From Parascedosporium putredinis (lineage: Eukaryota; Ascomycota; Sordariomycetes; Microascales; Microascaceae), in NCBI GenBank assembly GCA_949357655.1, contig CASHTG010000001.1, positions 4,960,001-5,024,000 on the forward strand: a DNA stretch of 64,000 nt. The letters are read 5' to 3'. This document shows positions 44,255 through 54,683 of this stretch, piece by piece. Position 1 is the stretch's first letter. Every line of letters starts with the position of its first letter. The position numbers were made by a program, and so were the translations under genes. The notes beneath the pieces were generated by a model that worked only from the letters and a program-made list of their open reading frames with translations, was not told the DNA's origin and did not search any database.

Positions 44255-46151
44255 CTAATGATTGTTCGGCACCCTCGGCCTGGGCAGCAAATTTTCCTCT
44301 CCCTTGCAGGCATAGAAGACATCTGCAGGGGACCACCGAACGCCCAGTCTGGCGATACCTATGTCGCGCTCCTCTGACAAGGATCCTTTTGTTGACAGAG
44401 TCGAGGGTAGACGGCATGAGGGAGCCGAGGATCTAGTTATCTGAACGTGAGGTGCAAAACTCATTCCCTTCCGCCGCGCTGCTGGCCTCTTCCCCTCTAC
44501 CCCCTCTGCCAGGACCACGACCTTGTTTTGGGGGTCCGGTACAACGACAAGGCCCTTGGTACCGCGCAGGCCCATCTTTCCGGCAATGCTCTTCGCGATG
44601 GGTGGTGTTTCGGGAGCGAAGAGCGCATCCCTAGCGTACGTATTACCCTGGGCAACGAGCTGGACGTTGTCCCATCTAAGACCTTTGAGGTGGTTCTTGT
44701 AGTAGCCAAGCCACGCCTGGTAGATCTTGGCCTTTTCATTCTCGTCAATCCTTTCGGCAATGGCGGAAACTTTGTCGGCAGAGGAGAGATCTGCGTTATG
44801 GGCAACAAAAGAAATATCCTTGAGCGTCCACTTCGGGAACCAGGCCTCATCTTCGCAAACGACAAAGATACCGCGGCCCTCAGCACTAGCTCGGGCAGTA
44901 CGGCCGATGCGGTGAATGTAAGACTGCTTTTCAACAGGTATGCCAACCTGGAACACGGTGGTGACGTTGGGGAAATCCATACCGCGCGCGACCACGTCCG
45001 TGGCAACGAGAATGGCCGCCTTGGCATCCCGGTACTCGTTTGTAACCTTGGTACGTTTGCTCTGGGATATCCTAGAGTGAAGGATGGAGGCAGGGGAGGC
45101 CGGGGAGTTCGGACAAGATGATGCCGTAGAAATCAGCAAGCGCAGCGGTGGGCGCGAAGACAATAGCCTTGAAGATGTCCTTCCCGACGAGGGCCATCTC
45201 TTCATAGACGGAGCCAACCATGGCTGGGGCCACTAATGAAAACGTGGGGACTGTGATCAGTAACTGGGGAACGCGCTCGTGTGTGTTAGCTTCGCCGGCC
45301 GGAATAGTTGAGATGAATTTGTGCTCAGGTCCAAGCACGAGGCCAGACACCTTGTCCATGTGAGACCCCAGCGTGGCCGAGAACAGCATTCCTTGCCTCT
45401 CCTTCTCCTTCCTGTCGGGTAAGTGCTTAACAATATCCTTGAGAGCAGGTAGGAATCCCATGTCAAGGAGCCGGTCGGCCTCGTCAAGGACGAGTGTATC
45501 CAGTTGGCGGAACTTGAACTGAACTTCCTCATTTGACATGTGGTCCAAAAGACGACCGGGGGTGGCGATGAGGATATCGCAGCCACCGAGAATTTGCTTC
45601 TCCTCACGCTGCTTACTGGTGCCACCAATGGCAATGCATGTGCGATATCTGGGCAGGCGCTGGAGGAGACCGCGAGCCTCCTCGCCGATCTGCATCGCCA
45701 ACTCACGTGTCGGTGAGATAACGAGCAACGAGATACCGGAGTCCGGGCCCCGGTTCCTCGAAATCATCGTTTGCAGAGCAGGAAGCAAGAACGCGATGGT
45801 TTTTCCCGTCCCGGTCTTGGCCTGCACGAGACAATCGCTGCGGTTAGGAGGAAGAAGCTCGGTGAGGGTTGCAGCCTGAACAGGCATCATTCGATCAAAT
45901 TTTAGATCTTCTGTGATTGTCTGGATAAGGACGGGATGGATGAGGTCCCGTCCTGCAAGATCGGCGAATCTGGGCGTATCTTCGGGAACGGGTTCCGATA
46001 ACTGGGGTTTCGATACCTCCATAACCGCGTCCGACAAGTCGCTGTCGGGCCGCGACAACTCTTGGGTTGATCGGCCGAGATGATGGGTCCTGTCCTGTTG
46101 CGGGTTACGAGGCCCGCGACCACCGCGTCTTCGACGTCCTCGTTTTTCCAT
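44255..46151 (-). CDS. DEAD-box ATP-dependent RNA helicase, Mss116-like
   Basis: An RNA chaperone-type helicase; the Mss116 group acts on mitochondrial group I/II introns. All motifs are visible: the Q-type segment MPVQAATL, AKTGTGKT (I), SPTRELA (Ia), TPGRLLD (Ib), DEAD (II), SAT (III), AIVFAPT (IV), ATDVVARGMDF (V) and HRIGRTARA (VI), followed by the Mss116-type C-terminal extension (YQAWLGYYKNHLKG). One frame break lies in a G run (45094-45097) with one base too many, between motifs IV and V. The N-terminus at 46151 is Arg-rich (MEKRGRRRRGGRGP); a mitochondrial targeting function is plausible but unproven. The frame stays open to 44255, past the usual end, so the C-terminus may be shorter. 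Confidence 0.9.
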
Positions 46152-46812
46152 TGCTTTAATGCCGATTTGGAATTTTGAGCAAAGAATAAGTGTGGAGGAA
46201 AAAATTGAATTGATGAGAGGTCGAAAACTGCAAACTGATTGCAAAGAAATCTTCAGGGAGCGACTCAAATCACGATAACACGTGACGTTGCCTAGCGACT
46301 CCAGAGCCAGGATCCTTAGCGCTGGGTTCGGATAAATATCGGCTGTTGGGTTTCCGCTCAAGTTAGGAAAATGGACAGCGGCGGCAACAACAGATTACAT
46401 CATATCATGCTCCGCTTGTGCCCCCACTACAATCTGGCAGCTAGATTTTTTTCTTTTTATAACTGTTTCCTGAATTACGCTTTGATTACACATTCTACAG
46501 CTCATTAGATGGGCTCACATATAATAATTCCTCCTTTTTCTTTCCTTTTAATCGAGAAGACATCTATCATCTACTTTGTTTGCAATATTAAGAGGTATAT
46601 TAGAAGTCCTACTAATATTAACAGGAACATCACCTCCTTCCGTAAACAGGCAATATTTGTCCTACATCCCATGGCAATATCTCAGGCCTAGCCTACAATC
46701 CCTTCGCCACATTGATGCGTTTCCGACCCATTACGTCCCGAACCATTGTCACGCACCCAGGCACGCACATGCACCTCCCAACCTATCCATCAATAGAGCA
46801 TAGCAACATGAT
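46152..46812. other. Intergenic; helicase promoter and 3' end of the next gene
   Basis: An AT-rich region (46430-46630) without a supported gene. Confidence 0.55.
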
Positions 46813-47953
46813 TTACGCCTCGCAGTCTGCAGGCTTTCGGGAGCCGGGCACCCGTGTGCTCAAGTCTCCAATAGGGAGCGAGAACGGGAAATCAACCGAT
46901 GCCAACATCAGCGCCATAAAGATCCACCAGCCGCACGCAGTGGTCACGAATAAGCACGCTCCAGAGGCCTATCAACTTCCATTAGCTTGTGTGTCGAGAC
47001 TGGGCATAGAAATTGGCAGGGTTGTCGTAGCTCTTACCTGCAACAGCTTCGTAGCATAGGCGGCATTTTCGAGGTATCCACCGGCCAGAGACCAATACGC
47101 GCCGGTGATCAGACTAAGGGCCAGGACAAGCGTGAAGAAAATGATGACAAACGGAATGTTGGTCCGAAACGAGCAAATCAGGAAAACAAAGCTGAGGAGC
47201 GCCATGGAAAGGGTATAGAAGCCTGGGAGAGAAAGAGAGATGATTAGCCAACCGGGCCCCTTGGTATGCTTCACCTTGAGAGACAAAAGGCGCGGTGGGT
47301 ACAAACCGAATCCGGAGTTAAATTCAGTCGTTTGTAGACCCTCGGCGGCGCTTGCTGCGTCTGCGGGAGCATATGCGGCAAACGCATTGAACTGAGGAAG
47401 TAAAGTGCCGGCGAAGGTGAGCCAGAAGGCGCCAAAGGCCGAAAAGACCACAGCAGGGAACGTATTTCCGAGGAAGAACTCGAGTATTGAGCTTAAGATC
47501 ATCAGAATGCCACCGAAGTAGATGTATTGGGGGCTGAGGCGATTGCGTAAGTATGATAACCAAAAGAGCATAGTCGTCGGAGGCAAGCAGCAGGTGCGAT
47601 GGGACCGAGTACGTACATTCCTGAGAAACCAGGGCTTGCGGCTCCCCGCCATCCCATCAAACTACAAGCCAGAGGCCCTAGTGCGATGATGAATCCACAG
47701 ATACCGCTAAATATTTCATTCAGTCAGTCTTCGCGCGACCAGTCGGGGCGCCATGACGCATGTAGCAGACTCACATGGGTGTAGGGTTCGCAAAAGTTTG
47801 CCTTAGACTTCCCTTCACTTTGTTGTGGGGCGAGAGATAGAGCTTCTCAAAGACTTCAGGAGGCATTGTGATTCCCGTTCCGTTCGTGAGGCCCCGGGTG
47901 ATGTTGTGCCCAAGGTCCTCATGGGAAGGGGTGTTGTTCATCTTGTCTTCCAT
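46813..47953 (-). CDS. GPR1/FUN34/YaaH-family acetate/ammonia transporter
   Basis: A six-helix membrane protein of the acetate uptake family. A hydrophilic N-terminus (ATG at 47953, MEDKMNNTPSHED) precedes the signature NPTPM, which runs across an intron to GICGFIIALGPLACSLMGWRG, helix 1. IYFGGILMILSSILEFFLGN and FSAFGAFWLTFAG follow, matching helices 2-3. The last exon, reached by skipping an intron at about 46983-47051 (GTAAGA ... GATAG), reads CGWWIFMALMLASVDFPFSLP and ends at TAA (46813-46815). That splice restores the family-typical C-terminus, which a reading through the intron would lose. Four exons, no frame breaks. The role is probably acetate import or acetate sensing. Confidence 0.9.
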
Positions 47954-50900
47954 TGTTAAATTCTTTGGAAAGGGTCTGCTCGTAGACGTGTAGAAGGTAT
48001 GGGAGGTTCTTAGCTGCTGTGGTAAGAGTAGAGTGAGGGTAGACCGATGTGCAAAACGAGGACGACATCTGCTGAGGTTTGGGGGAGAAGGGTGTCTTAT
48101 AAGCTATCCCTTCTCGAGTGAATCGAGACAAAGAGCAAGGAGAGCTAAAGGCTCATGTCCTGTCTAGGTAGACATGGGCTCATTCCAATCCTACAATCCG
48201 AATCCCCCTGCTGTTCAAATTCCGTATTATTGTCATCGTCACGCTAATGAGTGGTGTGTGGGGAGGGCTGTAACTGCGCGCGTACAGATTTTGAGCGGGA
48301 AGAAACTTGGAAGTGAATCGTGCGTCGTGCTGTCGTTGGTCCGAAACAGTTCCTCTTTTGGTATTTGGCTAACGAGCGAAAGAAAAGGGGCAGAGAAGGG
48401 GGTGCCACATTGGAAGTGACTTGCGTGTGTATTCCACCGCCACGAGTGGACATCCCTTGGACCGATGGCGGACTCGACGGCGGGATCCGCGTTCCGTGCT
48501 TTTTCCCCTCCGCACGCCCGGAAAATACCCCTTTGTCCCTTGCTCAATGACAACAACCCTAGACCAACGAGAATTACCAGCGAAAACAGCAGACAGTCGC
48601 GATTGAGCATAAAGTCTAACTTCCAATGCACGTAATTGGATCCGGGTCCACCATCCCCGGATTGAACGGTGAGTTGACCCTAAGAGACATGTGGCATAGG
48701 CGGGGAAGTGGTTGATCGATTCCCCAAGGAGTTGGAGAACCATATTTTCAAGGCTACGAGAATGGTCGATCTGCGAGATCTTTGCGGGGCAGGTCCCACA
48801 TAGATGGATGCAGCCAGGTGGTGATGATCAGGTGAGTTCGCAAGCTCTAGTCTCAGTGTGGAGATGTCGTAGCTATGCTTGAACAGCATGAGCTACAAAC
48901 ATAATCCACGGAATTGTTCAGTGGTAGAGATATTGATCTCATGAAAGTTCAATCGTCAGCTTTCCTCCAAACTATCCCTCTACAGAGCAATTACAATTTT
49001 CGTCCACGGCTCGGTGACAGAAGACGTGCTTGACGAAAAACCAGTCAGCCGTCCCTGTCGGGCGACTGTAGAGCTCAATGCTGCGTTTTGCTCCGGAAAT
49101 ATCCCCACCTTTTGGGGTACCAGGGGAATCGAAAATGTGCTGAGTGTGGGGTAGGGACAATTCCACGTTGCCACATCGACCCATTCCCCGACGGGTGCTT
49201 ATCGTAGTCCCCATGGGGTAGTTCGTCTTAGTGCCCGTTCGTTACAAAGCGATCCTCGCTCCATTGTTTCCGGCTGACATTGTGTGAGCCTCACTTTACA
49301 TATTTCATGAGACCCGTTTGAGATTGTAGTTACATTTTTGTTTCGCTGCAATTTGACGGAAGCTATCCTTAGTAGCAACCACGGCTGCGCCCTTACAAGG
49401 AGCCGTGCTAAAGGGAAGTCTACCACACTGACAAGGACTGGCTTAGAACATCAATTGATAGGCTTGACGATTATCAGGGTGTAAGCTGCTGCAGGCATGG
49501 TGATACTAGCGTCGGGAAATTTTCCATATTCATCCCCAACACCTCAAGAAGTCCCTAGAGATACTGTCGAGGTGTGGGGTAGAATATAGCTAACCTAAAA
49601 TGACTTGGTTCTTGCTGATTTCCAGCTGATGACGCTTCGTTGAAGGGGCACCCTCGCCATGACCCGTACGCACGACCCAGCGTGCCAAGCTAGTCTAGCC
49701 ATGACGAGCACCCCAACATTGGGGAACTTGGAGTTCTGCCCCCAGGTGGAAGAGTTTATGGGATAACAAATAAAGAGATGTTAGTGGCCTATTTTCTTTT
49801 TCATTTAGTTGATTATGTCTTCAGACGGAAGCCGGAGGCGATAGAGAAAAAGACGGAGAGGGAGACGGAGGGGAGACAGAAAGAGAAGGAGAGATGACAT
49901 GAAATGACGAAAAGTAGAAGCTAAACGATTAGGAGCCCCCTCATCACGCGTTGATCAAGTTCTGTCCATAGAGTCGTTGACAATCCCTTAGGTCTATTTT
50001 CTCTGTTCTCATTTCTTCACTATATTAGGAAGAGGATCGTAATAGCAATAACCCTTGGCCGCCGGAGAGCTCGATCAGACGACCCGCTTCCACGAGCCGA
50101 GGTATCCGCGGCCCGGAGTCTGAAATAAGGGCAGCATTCTCAGCGCTAGGCCCTCGAATTCCGGCGGAGTAAGAAAGGGGACTGTGCTTCAAAGGGATTG
50201 GCGTTGGAGGAATGATGACGACGGTAATTTTTCCTCGTCTTCCCTATTGGCGTCCCCGTTACTTTCCTAGATAGTGTTAGGAATTGCGAAGATCAATTGA
50301 TCTCCCAGGTCAGTTGACGAGACCATCTTCAACTATTTCCTTACTTGACTGTGTGCCACCCGAGATATGGAGTCTAATTGTTAACTTGTCGAGGCTCACC
50401 TAAAGGCCGCCGGCGCTCATGACTTAGCTCCTTTTGCCCGCATCAACTAGCCTTAGTCAAAGAACGCGTGAATCACAGAAGAGGGTTGGGTTCTTTTGTA
50501 CGGCCACGAGTGAAGCAAGGTGCCCCTTGATGGTGGGTCACATTCCGAGAGCCCATCCAGGAGCATGGCTTTTGCTTGCCGCGAAATCCCCGCCTTAAAC
50601 TATCTAGGCGTGTCAGCCATTTACATACTTAGTGTCAAATCTTGTAATGACGTTCTCTACGGTACATATAACGGATGATAGTCCTGAGGCAGTGTCCATC
50701 AGAGCGCCGGCGCTCGACGGGTCCACGATGTTTGGGGATCTCCGTCCGTGTTCACTTGAGGTATAACACCCTCCCCTTACAATTACCACTTTGATGCCCC
50801 GGGGCACTGCACTCGGCTTACCGTTGACCCCTAGAAAGTGTTCGCCATAATTGTTCTTTAGGAATAGCCCTACAACAATCAAGGACTAGCTTCTAGCGCC

Positions 50901-52183
50901 TTACTATGTCCTTTCCTAGAACCCTATCCTAGATATAATATTTTCATAGACTTATTTATGAAAGCCCTGTTATCCTATGTACGAAGCGCCTTCTGTCTTC
51001 TAGCACCCCCGGAAGAACCCATGACTGGCGGAACGGGAGGAGGAGCCACCGGTCTTCTCTCTCCATCTTCGCTTATGCTCCGTTCGCATTAGTCTGTTAT
51101 TTTTAGTTCCTTTAGGTATAATCTATGTTAGGGGTAAAAGGAAGAGCTTCGCCAATATTTCCAAACAGGCTATAACTCGTTCTATGCTGCGTAAAGCTTA
51201 CGTTTGTTTATAATAACAGCCCTTTATTGCGAACGCAGTGACGGACGGACAGATATCGTCTAAGGTCGGACAATTTTGCGGCTCGTTGATTTGGCGGCTC
51301 TGCAAAATATATAGATCCCCTCTTTTCGTATTATACTCTTTGTGTTATGTTAGCATGATGGCGAACCGATCGTTTCATAGCAGGTTTTTCAGCTAGCTCT
51401 AGATTCGCCGTGGTTATACCACATACTTCATAGCTATCTCTCTACTTCCTTCGCTTAGCTTCTCCTCATATATTAAAGAGTCCGTTGCCATTGTCGTTAC
51501 GCCCAAGAGAGCAGAGGGAGTATGATTTCTAGCATCGATAATATTCACGAGACGAGGGTGACGGGGCGACTTCGAAGGGGTATATTAATCTAGGAAGTCT
51601 TTCGAAGATTACCTGTTTCTGAAGCGGAGAAAATCAACAAGGTTACAGTCGATTTTACGTCAAATCGAAAAATTGTATCTGATGCCTAAAGGATTAAGTG
51701 AGCGCTATACGAAATATGTTAGCAGCTAATAATACAGCGTACATTGGCTGCAATTTAATAGTCACTTTCCGGATACCGAACTATCCTCGTTTCTTGACCG
51801 CGACGAAGGTAGGTGAAAGGAGCAAATCCATATGGGTGATGGAGTTATTATGTTCCGAATACCTTAGTCATCACAGAGGTGAAACATGAATGTGCTTTGA
51901 CCTGCCTGCTTTTGTTTGAGCGCTGCCCTCAAGCTGTTTCTCGCTATGCAAATTCCGAGCAGTGAGCATCATTGACGCTCTGTTTGGCTATCAGCTGTCG
52001 GCAGACAAGCTAACAGATTGGAGACTCATGCACCTCGGCACGGGACGGAATGAGATTCGATCAACGCAACCTGATAATTGCGCCGCCTCAGCATTTGCAT
52101 TTCACCGTCTCTCGTTTGTTCCGCTAAAAACCGAAGCCCCAGCGAATTAATTCTCAGGATCGCATCACCTCACATCCACGAAG
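47954..52183. other. 4.2 kb gene-poor region
   Basis: The left end is the promoter of the GPR1-type gene. No open frame over about 130 codons exists, and none has a motif. From about 50900 to 51700 the DNA is AT-richer and full of short stops, which could be a repeat remnant hit by repeat-induced point mutation, but I cannot name an element. A tRNA-like box pair lies near 48908-48964. Confidence 0.5.
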
Positions 52184-53333
52184 ATGTCTACGCTCCCCCA
52201 AACGATATTGCACATGTTGCTGCTCCATGGACCTTAAAAGGCACTGTCTACCAGCTCGCCTGGTGGACTCCACGAGCTCAAGCTGAAAATATGCCCACAA
52301 TGGCCTATTCCCCGCTTGAGGCGGGGACACAATTTGCTTCGCCCGACGGTAGCAAACCCTTAGGTGGCTTAAGCGTTATTCAAATCATTCGCTACACAGA
52401 ATCCCCGTGGGGCCGTATGACGAGCTCCTTGTTATCCCAGGATTTCATCAATACACCGTAGAGGATGAGAACACGGGCCGGCGCATCACTAAACGCAATG
52501 CCAGAATCACCAGAATATACGTTTCCCAAAAGTACACCTGTTGGAATGGCCGAATAAGTGAGTCGCACTATCAACATCTTGATTCCCCCTCACAATTCCT
52601 TCCCCTATTATTTAACCCACATTATATATGATGCCTCTCTTTCCCTTCTTCCCCTATTCTTTTCTCGCGCCTACTTGAGGCCAAGGGCTTCGACCTCTAC
52701 TATCATTGCCGACGGGCCCAGACAATATGATCGTCCCTCCTGTCTTTTTGGGCCGTATAGAAGACAACCATCTATTTGATTACAATGGATCTAACGAGAG
52801 GTAGATTGGAACATCCCAAAACACCTTGCCGCATTTGAATGGCATACCGATTCATCCACATCTACTACAACTGTTAAAGTCTACCCTCACGACACTAGTC
52901 CCGACCCTGGACAATCGGGATCTTATAATGCTTCCGAGTCTGTCCCGTCAAAAGCGCCATTCTTTCAAGTGTCTTTTAGGCCCGTACCGTTTGCACCCGC
53001 ATTTCCCTTCTCCGCACGTCTTTTTAATTATTTAGGCATTGACGCTACCTTGGTTCAACCCCTTTACCCGAAGGCAAGGACGCTTCCGAGAAGGAATTGC
53101 CCGGCACAGACCGTTGGTGTGCCATTGACCCGATCCAAAGCTCATGGAAAACAAAAGTCGGCTGGTTCGACATGCGCCAGGAAACCGATGACAGCGGCTG
53201 TGTTGCTGGGGAGGCCGGGGGTGACAACTTTTGGCCTGGAATCGGCCGATGGCATCTTGGCTTGCGGATGGAAGATGCGACGATCGAGTTTGGTGAGGGG
53301 CGTTATTGGGATTCGCCAAAGTCGGTTTTATAA
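52184..53333 (+). CDS. Conserved fungal protein of unknown function (possible acetoacetate decarboxylase-like fold), frame-broken
   Basis: The ATG at 52184 leads into APWTLKGTVYQLAWW, then MAYSPLEAG, GGLSVIQIIRYTESP, GPYDELLVIPGF and IYVSQKYTCWNGR. An intron (52558-52804) joins to NWNIPKHLAAFEW. The C-terminal half includes APFFQVSFRPVPF, GTDRWCAIDPIQSSWK and GGDNFWPGIGRW, ending at TAA 53331-53333. The pattern of a short beta-rich protein with a PYDELL segment resembles proteins with an acetoacetate decarboxylase-like fold; this is inference and no activity is claimed. Three runs are one base short: C 52195-52199, G 52409-52412 and C 53059-53062. Adding one base to each gives one continuous protein of about 300 residues. 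Confidence 0.75.
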
Positions 53334-53853
53334 GCCCGTTGAGCCACATCGACTATTGTATGATATTGAATCAATGATACTCATCTAATATAAATTCAAG
53401 GTGGATGTAGCGATAACATCACTCGTCTTCGGTATAAAACCTTCGCGTTAACTTAACCAACCCTACTATATGATATCTCTAGATAGGTCCGAGGGGTGTT
53501 AGAAAGGTTGATGGTGAATTTAGTATTTATAAGGGGCGAAATCCTACGGAACGCGGTGAGCCTCCCTGTAGTCGGCATCCTGGTCTGAAAGTCAATTAAG
53601 GGCTGAAATAGAGGCACTATAGTATCTACATATCCTAGCAGTGTGAGCAGTTAACTAACTCAATGCTGATTTTGACAACTGATAGTGCTAATGGGCAAGC
53701 CCTTAGGATCAGTAAGAAATGAGTCATCGCTCGGGCGGGGTTAGAGTGCGAGACAAGATAATATACCTCGGTAGACCGTGGTTCCTATGGCTCGCACCCC
53801 CTTCCTTCAATTCTTCACCATAGCCGCTATAAACGCTTAGAATCCCTTCAATA
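53334..53853. other. Intergenic; no gene seen
   Basis: AT-rich spacer without coding pattern; the right end is the promoter of the GNAT gene. Confidence 0.55.
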
Positions 53854-54616
53854 ATGGATTTTCCGGTAGGCCCACCGGCCCCTACAGAGGCGGCAAGTTT
53901 ACCGCCGCGTGTGCCGCTTCACGGGCAATACACCTCGCTGATCCCGCTCGACCCATCCCATGCGCCCTCGCTCTATAAGCATCTGGGTGGAGAAGAAAAG
54001 TCATATCTGTGGACTTACATGTTCTCGTCAGGATTTAAGGACCTAGACGATTGTGAGGCAAGCATTCGCCAATCCAGAGAGTCGAACGACCCTTGTTTCT
54101 TTACCGTGCTCACCGGACCAGCGTCCGACCCCACCTCCGAGCCTGCGGGACATATGTCCTACCTCAACATTGTCCCCGACCACCTCCGTATTGAGATTGG
54201 CTCAGTTATTCTCAGCGAGGACCTTAAGAGAACCCGTGCAGCCAGCGAGGCCTTTTTCTTCTCATTCAGAACGCCTTTGAGCAGCTAGGGTATCATCGTG
54301 TGGAGTGGAAAGCCAACAATTTGAACAAAGCCAGCTTATCTGCTGCCCGTAGACTCGGGTTTGTTTATGAAGGAGATTTCCGGTATGTTTAAGAAAAGGG
54401 AGTAGCTAAGATATTCATACGATCCTCCTCTAATGCGTTGAATCTAGTAAGCATATGGTGATCAAGGGCAGATGGCGCGATACGGCTTGGTTTAGCATGA
54501 CAAAGGAGGAATGGCCGTTGGCGAAGAAAGGCTTTCAAGCGTGGCTGTCGCCGGAAAACTTTGACTCTGCCGGTAGACAACGAAGGAGCCTGAAAGAATG
54601 CAGGGATAATTCTTAA
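53854..54616 (+). CDS. GNAT N-acetyltransferase, RimJ/RimL type
   Basis: This is the group of GNATs with a C-terminal NxAS..RLGF motif. After the ATG at 53854 come LHGQYTSLIPLDPSHAPSLY and GHMSYLNIVPDHLRIEIGSV. Then a T run (54253-54257) is one base short. Restoring it continues as LLIQNAFEQLGYHRVEWKAN, NLNKASLSAARRLGFVYEG, with an intron at about 54382-54447 and a last exon (KHMVIKGRWRDTAWFSMT) ending at 54616. The joined protein is about 230 residues. The typical substrate class is a protein N-terminus or a small amine; the exact target is unknown. It is tail-to-tail with the beta-glucosidase gene, 67 bases apart. Confidence 0.85.
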
Positions 54617-54683
54617 TGTCGATATAGAAGGCGTGCTTAGCAACGTCGCCAGTAGTACTATTCAATGCTACTAGAGCCTTAGG

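Noticed and set aside
44447..45121. Plus-strand frame of 224 codons inside the helicase gene
   Set aside because: It is antisense to conserved helicase motifs V and VI and has no motif of its own.
50900..51700. Intact retrotransposon
   Set aside because: No terminal repeats, gag/pol motifs or target duplication could be seen; at most it is a remnant.
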